The notes under the pieces were generated by a model. The model had not been told where the DNA came from and searched no databases. It saw only the letters and a list, made by a program, of their open reading frames with translations. A DNA stretch of 64,000 nucleotides from Bacillota bacterium (GTDB lineage Bacteria; Bacillota; Clostridia; Lachnospirales; Lachnospiraceae): positions 1 to 64,000 of the forward strand of contig JAEYLX010000051.1 of NCBI GenBank assembly GCA_023407575.1, read 5' to 3'. Both the position numbers and the translations under genes were made by a program. This document shows positions 52,836-61,275 of this stretch, in pieces; the stretch's first letter is position 1; every line of letters begins with the position of its first letter.

Positions 52836-52974
52836 TTTTGTTTCTCCCTTTCCCTCACCAATGTGATGGTATAGTGTAAAAGACATAAAGTTATGTAACA
52901 AATCCAGCTCAAAGCTAAGTTTTTGTGTTAACCCAAATATCAATCGCCTCCTTATTTTACCATATTTGTTAATT

Positions 52975-53003
52975 ATTTTACAATTTGAATCTTATTTTGT
53001 CAA
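52975..53003 (-). promoter_or_regulatory. Promoter of the giant surface-protein gene
   Basis: Minus strand -35 TTGACA (52998-53003), 17-bp spacer, -10 TAAAAT (52975-52980). The leader to the chosen ATG is about 135 nt. Confidence 0.6.
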
Positions 53004-53086
53004 TATATGGGTTACTATGTATGTTTTACTTCTATCTCAAATCACTATTTACAGCTCCTTTTATATACAAACTGAAACCTGTAAGT

Positions 53087-53114
53087 TTACATATTTTTCA
53101 TCTTATGATAAAAT
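53087..53114 (+). promoter_or_regulatory. Promoter of the decayed small gene
   Basis: -35 TTACAT (53087-53092), 16-bp spacer, extended -10 TGATAAAAT (-10 at 53109-53114). Confidence 0.45.
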
Positions 53115-53143
53115 ATTGTCATTAATATTAGGGGGACATTCCT

Positions 53144-53297
53144 GTGACATTCTTATATATTGTGGGTATTATTGTGATTGGTTCTGGCATATAAACAAAA
53201 TAATGAGCCAAAAGAGGGATGGGCGGTTCTGAAATTACAACAATCCATGGTCGGTCCTACTGGAGCATCAACAAGTAATTGGATATGGGATTTTTGA
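53144..53297 (+). pseudogene. Frameshifted small membrane protein gene
   Basis: AGGGGG lies 8 nt before a GTG at 53144. The frame encodes a hydrophobic start (MTFLYIVGIIVIGSG) and stops after 16 codons; a +1 shift continues as AYKQNNEPKEGWAVLKLQQS to a stop at 53297. Promoter upstream and terminator downstream frame it as one unit, so one inserted base is the simplest explanation. Two separate short products are possible but less likely. Confidence 0.4.
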
Positions 53298-53318
53298 TAA
53301 TGTACCTGCTTTACTTAT

Positions 53319-53361
53319 AAAAAAAATCCGTTATAGTACCTCAGTACTCAACGGATTTTTT
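53319..53361. terminator. Bidirectional terminator
   Basis: AAAAAATCCGTT/AACGGATTTTTT stem with an inner AGTAC/GTACT pairing; serves the plus-strand small gene and the converging 53419-55710 gene. Confidence 0.85.
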
Positions 53362-53418
53362 CTTATATACTCATCTAATACAAATTTTTTAACTTAATTT
53401 AGTCCCATATTCCTTTTC

Positions 53419-55710
53419 TTAATAGTATCGATATGTAAAACTACTATTCATCCAGACGATTGCTGTTACATCAGTATCGATAGTAACTGCCTTCTTATTT
53501 CCTTGATATAACATCAAATCCCCTTCTTCTCTTTCATTACTATAATCCACTAGATAAGCAATGTTTGATTCACTAATTGGAGCAAAAGAACTTACATCAT
53601 CTGATATCTTAGTCTCTTTATTTCCTTTAAGAAGGCATAACGTTCCATCATAGTTACTGTCACTATAATCAATATAATATAGCAATGAATCACTATCCTT
53701 AAAACTATAAATGCTATTAATATATACGTCCGTAGCAATCATTTTACCTTTAACATAAAGATCACCGGAACCATCCTTTACATCCTTATAATAATAGATT
53801 TTATTATTTCCATTACCATATCTGTAGTCCATAACATCCTCATCAATGGTAACCGGGGTATTAGCTGCTCCATCCGATAATTTTGCAGACTTAAGCGTAC
53901 CATATTGTTTGTCAATATCATAATCATCAAGGAAATATACTATGCCCTCCTCGTTAATTGACCAATTGGTTGCATCAGTTGAATCAATAGTGCTTTCCTT
54001 CTCTTTATATGCAAGGTACATATCTTTTGAAACACTTCTGGAAGATGTGATGCTGTCCTGTAGTTCAGGGATTATATCACTATAGTATATATCATCCGTA
54101 ACCAAATCAGATATTTTTTGAAGTACAACATTTGATACGCTATATTTTTGATAAATAACAGCAGGAACTTCTGAACTTGATGCAGTAAGCGAATAGGAAG
54201 AATCGTCAAAGACTATATCTGAAGCAATCATCGTTTCCTTACCATCATTCCAATAATATAGTGAATATTTATTATAAGTTACTGCATTCCCTTCACTATT
54301 TAGTTGTGTTCTCAATTCATCTCTAAAAAGCTTATTCTCATAGACAGTATAATCTAAATCATATTGTTCTCTTAAACTGCTAGTTTCCGTCTGCCACTTA
54401 GCATAATCTTCCTGATATTTTGTATATGCTGCATTATAACTATCCCAGTCAGTGTCCTGTGACCAATACCCCCACTCGTCAAGATCTTCATTCCAAGTGT
54501 TTGACCAGTAATCAGTCACCCATTCCTGTGTTGAATAATCCGCCTCGGTTGGATATACCGGTTCCGTAGGATATTTTGGATATTGTGGTTCAACAATATC
54601 TTTATCAGCAGCAGCCATATCGTCATTTATAAATGCAGATAACTTACTGGTAATTTCTTCGTTTTTCAAATAATAAACCGATTTATTATCAACCACTGAA
54701 ACAACTTGTGTAACATCGGACGAAATCTTTTCCTTTTCTTTCTTGTTTTCCTTTAAATAAAGAGAGCCTTCCTTCTGGTAAAACACTTTTTTACTATTAG
54801 GAAAAGCATATTGAATAGTGGAGTTGCTATCCAGCTTTGATGCCTCGCCTTTTAAACCCGTAAGAGACATCTCATAGATTGCATACTCACCGTCAATATA
54901 GGTTTCATAAATAAGATAATTTCCCTCGTCATTAATGGAAAACATGCTTACATCTTCATCTAATTTCGATTTTTCGTCAGATTTTCTATCATAAATATAT
55001 AGTTTTTTCTCATCTCCTTTAATATAAAAGAATTTCGAGCCATCCTTTGTTATTGCAGTATAATTGCTATATATCTCACTATCAATCTTGTGGGCTGCAT
55101 CTGATTTCGTGTTATCATCCTTTAAATTTCTCCAGTAATAAGACCATTGTCCTTCACCATCGATACGGTCAGGATAAAATATGTATTTCTTATCTTCACT
55201 AAAAAGAATATAGGGTGACAGGAATCTATATTCATATGATGCTAGAGCTTCGTCTGAATCAACTAACTTATTTGTTAGTTCAAATGGTTTAATTTTTGAC
55301 AAATTGGTAAAGTTCAACTCCTGATCCTTTGCATATAGAAGATAAGGTTTACCAGATTTATTTCCAACCACGGTAAATAATACCCCTACTAAAATAATTA
55401 GAATTAGAACTGAAGCAGCCACAATTCCTACAAACTTATTCTTAATTAAAAATTGTTTTAAATCAAATTTGCTTTTTGTACCTATCCCCGGTATAACTCC
55501 TATATTTGTACTACCTAGCTGCTTTCCGCATTCAGGACAAACCATAAACTCCGTAGTAGTTTTTGCTCCGCAGTCTGAACAATATACGGTTTCATAGTCT
55601 AACGGTTTTGCCTGGTCCTGTACTTCAATCTTCGCCCCGCATCCCTGGCAAAATTTGCTGCCTTCTTCTACCTCTGCCTTACAATTAGGGCATGTTCCTT
55701 TTGATAACAT
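53419..55710 (-). CDS. Zinc-ribbon membrane protein with propeller-like external domain
   Basis: A 763-residue protein. Residues 7-27 and 43-64 are two zinc ribbons (CPNC...CQGC and CSDC...CPEC). A membrane helix follows (about 92-112), then a large external region of repeated beta-strand units with Asp/Ser-rich loops (e.g. YSNYTAITKDGSKFFYIKGDEKKLYIY), like DUF5050 propellers, and a central Tyr/Trp-rich low-complexity insert around residues 385-440. Function unknown. GGAGG precedes the ATG. Not an enzyme by any motif I see. Confidence 0.7.
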   Translation of the reverse strand: MLSKGTCPNCKAEVEEGSKFCQGCGAKIEVQDQAKPLDYETVYCSDCGAKTTTEFMVCPECGKQLGSTNIGVIPGIGTKSKFDLKQFLIKNKFVGIVAASVLILIILVGVLFTVVGNKSGKPYLLYAKDQELNFTNLSKIKPFELTNKLVDSDEALASYEYRFLSPYILFSEDKKYIFYPDRIDGEGQWSYYWRNLKDDNTKSDAAHKIDSEIYSNYTAITKDGSKFFYIKGDEKKLYIYDRKSDEKSKLDEDVSMFSINDEGNYLIYETYIDGEYAIYEMSLTGLKGEASKLDSNSTIQYAFPNSKKVFYQKEGSLYLKENKKEKEKISSDVTQVVSVVDNKSVYYLKNEEITSKLSAFINDDMAAADKDIVEPQYPKYPTEPVYPTEADYSTQEWVTDYWSNTWNEDLDEWGYWSQDTDWDSYNAAYTKYQEDYAKWQTETSSLREQYDLDYTVYENKLFRDELRTQLNSEGNAVTYNKYSLYYWNDGKETMIASDIVFDDSSYSLTASSSEVPAVIYQKYSVSNVVLQKISDLVTDDIYYSDIIPELQDSITSSRSVSKDMYLAYKEKESTIDSTDATNWSINEEGIVYFLDDYDIDKQYGTLKSAKLSDGAANTPVTIDEDVMDYRYGNGNNKIYYYKDVKDGSGDLYVKGKMIATDVYINSIYSFKDSDSLLYYIDYSDSNYDGTLCLLKGNKETKISDDVSSFAPISESNIAYLVDYSNEREEGDLMLYQGNKKAVTIDTDVTAIVWMNSSFTYRYY

Positions 55711-55961
55711 AGTTTTTCTTCCTCCCTATATCCTTAATTATATTTAGCCTGCCATAAAGCCTGCGGCTGGATACCTTCTATACGATTCAAAGATAACCGC
55801 TTTCAGTATCTAGATAATTTGAACTAGAATATAACTTGTCTAAATATACCATAATAAGTATTTTTTTACAATACATTGTCAGAAGTTGCATTGAAATGAA
55901 GATAACTATGCTACTATTAACTTTCATATTTAACATTTTAAAATATTGCAAGCATAAAAAG

Positions 55962-55996
55962 AAGGGAGGACACTAGTCTTACTAGCATCTTCCCTT
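55962..55996 (-). terminator. Terminator after the XRE-repeat gene
   Basis: 16-bp stem (AAGGGAAGATGCTAGT and an imperfect complement) with a 3-nt loop, then CTTTTTAT on the minus strand. Confidence 0.75.
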
Positions 55997-56017
55997 TACA
56001 ATTGTATTCCCATAATG

Positions 56018-56767
56018 TTATAAGAACGGAGCCAAATCCTTTAATGCTGCAAATCCATGTTTCTTCACCAATGCATCTGCCAACTTATGCAAGGTTTGGT
56101 TGCTCAAAAACGGGTATAATCCTCTGCAATTTGAGACATCTCCTTTTTCCAGTGCATTCATTACCAGGAAATCCAAGGTTTTCTCGCTAAGAAATGGAGC
56201 TAGTCCAACCACCTGATGCATATTCCCACTTAATGTACACTTATGCAAAAGTTTATCCAAGGATTCTTCACTGAGGAATGGAGCTATCCCCTGTATTGCT
56301 CCCATATCTTCTGCAACATCAATCTTATCTACAATCTGATCCAGATAATCTTCACCTACAAAAGGAGCAATACCAATTAAATCCTCAATAGTCATTCTCT
56401 CTTCATTTTGTGAAAGAATGCTGTCCATAAGTCGTTCCGTCTGCTCTGGTTTTAAGATAGGTGCAACTTCACCAATGCTCTGACCTGATATTTTGTGCTG
56501 CTGAACAAACACCTCTGCATCGCCATTTACCACATGTTTAATAATATCCTTTGCTTCTCCATCTGTAAGGAGATCATCAATGGTACAGCCAAATAACGTT
56601 GCCAATTCCGGGAGCTTCGAGATATCTGGCATGGAATTACCTCGTTCCCAATTGCTAACTGCCTGATAACTGACCCCCATTGCATCTGCTAATTCCATTT
56701 GGGTCAAATTTTTTTCTTTTCTAAGATTAGAAATCTTCTTTCCTATTGCTACTGTACTGAATGTCAT
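56018..56767 (-). CDS. XRE regulator with tandem APFLS repeats
   Basis: A 249-residue protein. Residues 1-62 are a Cro/C1 helix-turn-helix (LRKEKNLTQMELADAMGVSYQAVSNWERG). The rest is a chain of about 31-35-residue helical repeats marked by a GIAPFVGEDYLDQIV, GIAPFLSEESLDKLL, GLAPFLSEKTLDFLV, GLYPFLSNQTLHKLA series and a final DLAPFL. The repeats probably form a superhelical interaction surface. Start at 56767 has GAGG upstream; the upstream in-frame ATGs do not. Confidence 0.7.
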   Translation of the reverse strand: MTFSTVAIGKKISNLRKEKNLTQMELADAMGVSYQAVSNWERGNSMPDISKLPELATLFGCTIDDLLTDGEAKDIIKHVVNGDAEVFVQQHKISGQSIGEVAPILKPEQTERLMDSILSQNEERMTIEDLIGIAPFVGEDYLDQIVDKIDVAEDMGAIQGIAPFLSEESLDKLLHKCTLSGNMHQVVGLAPFLSEKTLDFLVMNALEKGDVSNCRGLYPFLSNQTLHKLADALVKKHGFAALKDLAPFL

Positions 56768-56906
56768 TTTATTTTTCCTCTCTTCTGATTTTATTAGAAA
56801 AGGTTCTGCAACTCTTTTCATAAGCATCTTATCAAATTAGATGTAATTCTTAACAGCAAGTCGCAGTTGAATGTCTACTTTTAGAGCTCAACTATTGCTT
56901 TAGTAT

Positions 56907-56936
56907 ACGAATAGCCCTCATTTGAGGGCTATTCGT
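56907..56936. repeat. Perfect hairpin after tldE
   Basis: ACGAATAGCCCTCA-TT-TGAGGGCTATTCGT, 14-bp perfect arms with a 2-nt spacer. No T-run follows, so it may be a transcript end-stabiliser or a weak terminator. Its AATAGCCCTC core also occurs in the hairpin at 25728-25754. Confidence 0.6.
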
Positions 56937-56995
56937 AATTTGCACGAAGATAACAATTAGTACCAACAAAGTGTTTTCTTCCGATTTACATATTT

Positions 56996-58225
56996 TTATT
57001 GTGCAAGCTCAACTTTCATTTTCATTACTAAAGCCGGGCTGCTCATAAATGGCTTATCACTGCTACAACCAATATAATCTTTCCCAAACATATCGAAAAT
57101 ATTGCTAGTAACTGTTAACTCTGGTAGTCTTCCTAGAATTCGTTCACCATCAGTCAGATAAGCATCTTGAACCGGAGAAGCATAATCTCCGCTGTTAGTA
57201 TAATCTCCACCTGAGGTAATCTTTGCAAGTACCGCCAGCTCTCCTCCCAACAGTTCCTTTAACGTCCTGTTCCCATTTGCTACCCTAAGAGACGGGCTAT
57301 TTAAACCAGGCACATCATCATATTTGCCACCTGCTGCACCTGTTAATGGTAGAGAGAATACAGTTGCATTTTTTTTATCCGTATATGCATGTTTTATTAC
57401 ACCTTGATCAATTAGAGTAACTAGATCGTCATCTGCTACTGTACCTTCCATATCAAAGAACGGAACATGGAACATTTCATCACTTCGATTTTGGCACAAT
57501 GTAAACTCCTCATGAAAGACCTTTGTTTCCATCTTATCCTGGAATAGAGAGATACCTCTGCCTATTGTCTCTCCATTTAGAGATTCTGTAAACTTACCCA
57601 TAATCTCTTCCGGTTGAAGAATAACCGGCATGATATTTTTTTCAAGACTGCAGTTTACCAAATATGAGTTCAAGCTGCTTCTTGCCTCTTGTAACATTTT
57701 AGCAAAATCATATACTCTATCCATGTACACTAAAAAAGAATCAAAAACATTGACAGAATCCTTATGCTTCACAAGTAATCCCATATCTATGGTCTTGTCA
57801 TAGCTCACATAGTTTAGTCCTGCATCATTACTGATCGAGGTTATGGACTCGGTTAGTGACAATTTGTTGCTTAATAGAAATTGTGGGTATTCTTTCTCGA
57901 GTATTTCTAGAAGTTTCTCCATATCCCGTATGTACTCTTCTTGGGATAATTTTATTTTTCTTAAATCCCTTACTCTTTCGTTTCCTTTTGACGGCTCATA
58001 GGGGTAGGGCGTCTGTGCCTCCAGATTTTTTACTGCTTGATTCCAGGTTTCCTCCGATGGTTCGCCATAGCAACCTGCAATTCCTACATATCCGTTCTCA
58101 TATACACGACAAGCGCATTTGATTAAGTTTTTCTTTCTAACTGCATCTATTTTTGTTCCGGTAACGTTAAGTGATATCTCATTAATGACTTCTTTATATA
58201 ATTCTTTTACCATAGGAATAACCAT
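56996..58225 (-). CDS. TldE/PmbA-like subunit
   Basis: A 409-residue TldD/PmbA family protein. It lacks the HExxxH zinc motif of TldD, as TldE/PmbA subunits do, and keeps the C-terminal TNSGDYASPVQDAYL-type region. It would form a heterodimer with the TldD encoded just upstream, a metallopeptidase that degrades unfolded or modified peptides. Start uncertain: ATG at 58225 has a close AAAGG, an ATG four codons later is possible. Confidence 0.75.
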   Translation of the reverse strand: MVIPMVKELYKEVINEISLNVTGTKIDAVRKKNLIKCACRVYENGYVGIAGCYGEPSEETWNQAVKNLEAQTPYPYEPSKGNERVRDLRKIKLSQEEYIRDMEKLLEILEKEYPQFLLSNKLSLTESITSISNDAGLNYVSYDKTIDMGLLVKHKDSVNVFDSFLVYMDRVYDFAKMLQEARSSLNSYLVNCSLEKNIMPVILQPEEIMGKFTESLNGETIGRGISLFQDKMETKVFHEEFTLCQNRSDEMFHVPFFDMEGTVADDDLVTLIDQGVIKHAYTDKKNATVFSLPLTGAAGGKYDDVPGLNSPSLRVANGNRTLKELLGGELAVLAKITSGGDYTNSGDYASPVQDAYLTDGERILGRLPELTVTSNIFDMFGKDYIGCSSDKPFMSSPALVMKMKVELAQ

Positions 58226-58293
58226 GCCTTTCTAGATCCTGCTAACTTTAAGTTGCAAGCCTGCACTAATATTTATTGGACTTTCTGAACTAT

Positions 58294-59631
58294 CTACTGA
58301 ACATTAATACCGTTGACACGGATATAAGGACCACCAAATCCCACCGGGAGAGGAAATTGTTCCATTTTTCCGCAACCGCCTAACGCAAATGCGTGCAACT
58401 CAACTTTATCCGATACTCCGTCTATCTCACTTAACGTTTTCATCACGTTTCCACTAATAACCGCAATTTTTACAGGTTCTGCAATTTTACCATCTCGAAT
58501 CATATAGGCTCTCTGGGGTGCAATTGTAAAGGTTGTCATACCCGAACCATGGAATAACGATTCAATATAAAGACCATTCGATACGCCAGCAATCAGCTCA
58601 TCCTTTGTTAAGGTTCCTTTATCTATATAGGTGGTTGTCATACGAACAATAGGTTCAAACTCAAAGTTAATGGCTCTTGCATTACCAGTTGATTCTTCTT
58701 CCAAACATGCTGCTGTTGCTGCACTATGTAATCTACCGGTTAATATACCATCTTTGATAATATAATTCTTTTTCGCCTTACAACCTTCGTCATCATAGGG
58801 TACATAACCGGAACCTTCTTCAAGACCTGTATCTATGATACTTAAGATTGACGACCCAACTTGCTTTCCAAGTGCCCATTCACGTTTCATTGTCTCATCT
58901 CCGACCATAAAATCTGCTTCACTCTTATGACCGAAGCTTTCATGAGCAAATACACCGGTTGTCTCCGGTGACAATACGCAGGTATACACACCTGGTACTA
59001 CAGGCACAGCATTCTCATAGTAATCAATATCCTTTTGGATTGTATTTCTTAACTTTTCCTGCTTTCCTTCCAGCTTATCAAAGTCCATATGATAAATGTT
59101 TACCGAGCCACGACAAGGACTGTCTCCACACTGGAGCATGTATCTTGCAGCAACAGCACAGAACTGGGTATCAAAAGTTACATCAGTTCCTTTGCTGGAG
59201 ATGATGTGCTTCACTGTATGTTTATCCAGATAATAAAGTTTGGAGATCTGAACTTGCTCAAATTCCTCAAAAACAGGTATATAACTTTTAAGTACCTCAT
59301 ATTTACGAGTGTTGTCAATCAGTGATATATCATTTGTTTCAAATTGCAAGCAGTTATCCTGATTAACCTCCATTTTTTCTATCACAGGATGATTATAAAT
59401 CTCGACATTTGGTGTTGCCATTTTGGCTAGGCTGTCGATCTCCTCTTGGAGCGTTTCCATCCGGCTAGTCACACTGTAATACCAGCGGCTACCATCAAAT
59501 ATTCTTATCATGGCTCCGGTATCTTTTTTGACTTTGTTCTGCTTTAACTCAAAGTTCTCGAGGGTTATATTGGTTTCAAATACTGTCTCAATACGAACGT
59601 CTGTGTACAAATCCTTAGGAAACTTATACAT
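58294..59631 (-). CDS. tldD: TldD-family metallopeptidase
   Basis: A 445-residue TldD. The zinc motif HESFGH (in FAHESFGHKSEAD, about 230) and the C-terminal GGCGKMEQFPLPVGFGGPYIRVNG are intact. With TldE it forms the protease that, in Enterobacteria, processes microcin and CcdA. No modified-peptide genes are near. GGAGG seven nucleotides before the ATG. First of the tldD-tldE pair, 68 bp apart. Confidence 0.85.
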   Translation of the reverse strand: MYKFPKDLYTDVRIETVFETNITLENFELKQNKVKKDTGAMIRIFDGSRWYYSVTSRMETLQEEIDSLAKMATPNVEIYNHPVIEKMEVNQDNCLQFETNDISLIDNTRKYEVLKSYIPVFEEFEQVQISKLYYLDKHTVKHIISSKGTDVTFDTQFCAVAARYMLQCGDSPCRGSVNIYHMDFDKLEGKQEKLRNTIQKDIDYYENAVPVVPGVYTCVLSPETTGVFAHESFGHKSEADFMVGDETMKREWALGKQVGSSILSIIDTGLEEGSGYVPYDDEGCKAKKNYIIKDGILTGRLHSAATAACLEEESTGNARAINFEFEPIVRMTTTYIDKGTLTKDELIAGVSNGLYIESLFHGSGMTTFTIAPQRAYMIRDGKIAEPVKIAVISGNVMKTLSEIDGVSDKVELHAFALGGCGKMEQFPLPVGFGGPYIRVNGINVQ

Positions 59632-59676
59632 GCTTTAACCTCCTGATTATTGTCATCATTATTTGTTAATTCCTAT

Positions 59677-59705
59677 ATATTACCACCCGAAATTTCAAAA
59701 AACAA
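59677..59705 (-). promoter_or_regulatory. Promoter of tldD-tldE
   Basis: Minus strand -35 TTGTTT (59700-59705), 17-bp spacer, -10 TAATAT (59677-59682). Confidence 0.4.
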
Positions 59706-59798
59706 TTGGTTTCCATTAACTAATTATTAGAATTTGTTAAGAATACACGGACTTTTGTTGGTGTCAGTCAAACATACGATATGATGAAATGCAAAGAA

Positions 59799-61274
59799 TC
59801 ACTCTTCCCGCTTTATTCTTTCTTTCAGTTCTGATACTATTCTCTTCATAATTAAGAACAGTATGATTAATCCCACTTGTTTAAGTATTATGCAAACTAC
59901 AATAAATAGTAAATACAATGCGTAAATCCCTGTTTTTTTTAAAATAAGGGGTAAAATAAATTTTTTTAACTCAAAAGGATTTTCCTTAGGTGTCTGATTC
60001 AGATATAAAGATGTTTTGTATAGTTCATATCTTATTCTTACTTTATTAGGCTCTAACTCGTATAAATCTACCATACGATTATGAAGTATTCTTAAGCAGG
60101 TTTTCGCAGTCTCAACAGCAACATTATTGTCAATTCGCTCTCGTAACAATTCACTGCAGATATAATATTTTTTATCAATGCATAAAATGTTAGTCATTAA
60201 ATATAAACCCTCAGGATAATATTGGGAAGTAACCGATATATTTCGGCAGTATAACCATGCCTCTTTATATTCATCCACATTATAAAGCAACTGGCTGATG
60301 AACAACATTGTTTGATTACGATTACTAGAAGAGGAAATGCCCGATTTTAAATATACTAACCCCTCTTTCTTTTGCTTTTTGGCAAAAAAGAGAACTCCAA
60401 TCAAGCATTGTATATAGATATCTTCCGGAAAAATCTCATACGCCTTCATAAGTCTGTCATAAGCAACTTCCCAGTCGCTGCAAAGGAAATGAATATAACC
60501 AAACTCACGATTTCCTATAAAGCTGTCCAAATCAATATTACATTTTTTATTTATATACTCATAGCCAGGAACAATATTGTTTTCAATTTGTTCCCTTATG
60601 TAGTTATTAAATCCACTATAATACCCTTCGAAAAACTCTTCGTATTCATCCTCCCATGCAAAATATTCGTTTAATAGCTGCATTACTTCTTTCGGTAGAA
60701 AATGTCCTTCAGAAATATACTTTAAAAACCATCTGCTGATATCCCGTCTCGTTTCAAAGTCCCACAAAGCATCATGTTTCAATACCTCTATCCAACTCAT
60801 ATAGTCCAATCTTTTTTCAAAATCTGCATAAAGTAACTTAACCCGCTCTATAAAGTCACTTAAAAACTCAACCGTTTCTTGCTCATCCTTCAGTCCCTGA
60901 CTAAATGTTAAAAAATCATACTTCTCGTTCAATGGTTTATCTTTGTTAAGATTTTTTTTTATTTCTTCTACTAGCCTACTATGATCTTCCAGTTGTGGTT
61001 TTTCCACTTCGTCAACCTGAATCTCATCTGGTTCAAAGTCCAGAATTTCATCTGTTTGCGAAAAGTGATTGTCCCCCTCTGAATTAATAAATACGCTTTC
61101 CACATTAATAAATTTTAGATTTTCTAATAAATATTCATAGCTCTCTCTAATTTTCTGAAACTCTTCAGGAGAATCTTCTGGTGAGTGTTGTTTTAATTTT
61201 CTTGCATAAGCCCTTTTAATCTCCCGTACATCTGTTGTCGGTTCTATCCCCAAAGTGGACCATTCTGAAATCAT
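59799..61274 (-). CDS. J-domain co-chaperone of the DjlB/DjlC type
   Basis: A 491-residue protein. Residues 5-55 are a J domain (WSTLGIEPTTDVREIKRAYARKLKQHSPEDSPEEFQKIRESYEYLL) with the HPD signature altered to HSPED, the pattern of DjlB/DjlC-type partners of HscC (E. coli DjlC has HRPDEDPEGF). An acidic linker, a long helical region with repeats, and C-terminal membrane segments (about 445-475) follow. It begins 1 nt after the hscC stop codon, so the pair is coupled. It would recruit HscC to the membrane. Confidence 0.8.
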   Translation of the reverse strand: MISEWSTLGIEPTTDVREIKRAYARKLKQHSPEDSPEEFQKIRESYEYLLENLKFINVESVFINSEGDNHFSQTDEILDFEPDEIQVDEVEKPQLEDHSRLVEEIKKNLNKDKPLNEKYDFLTFSQGLKDEQETVEFLSDFIERVKLLYADFEKRLDYMSWIEVLKHDALWDFETRRDISRWFLKYISEGHFLPKEVMQLLNEYFAWEDEYEEFFEGYYSGFNNYIREQIENNIVPGYEYINKKCNIDLDSFIGNREFGYIHFLCSDWEVAYDRLMKAYEIFPEDIYIQCLIGVLFFAKKQKKEGLVYLKSGISSSSNRNQTMLFISQLLYNVDEYKEAWLYCRNISVTSQYYPEGLYLMTNILCIDKKYYICSELLRERIDNNVAVETAKTCLRILHNRMVDLYELEPNKVRIRYELYKTSLYLNQTPKENPFELKKFILPLILKKTGIYALYLLFIVVCIILKQVGLIILFLIMKRIVSELKERIKREE

Positions 61275-61275
61275 T

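Noticed and set aside
52966..53232. Plus-strand 88-codon frame
   Set aside because: No ribosome binding site, odd composition, overlaps promoters on both strands; the frame at 53144 with AGGGGG is a better reading.
56907..56936. Perfect hairpin as a strong intrinsic terminator
   Set aside because: No T-run on either side; recorded only as a hairpin.
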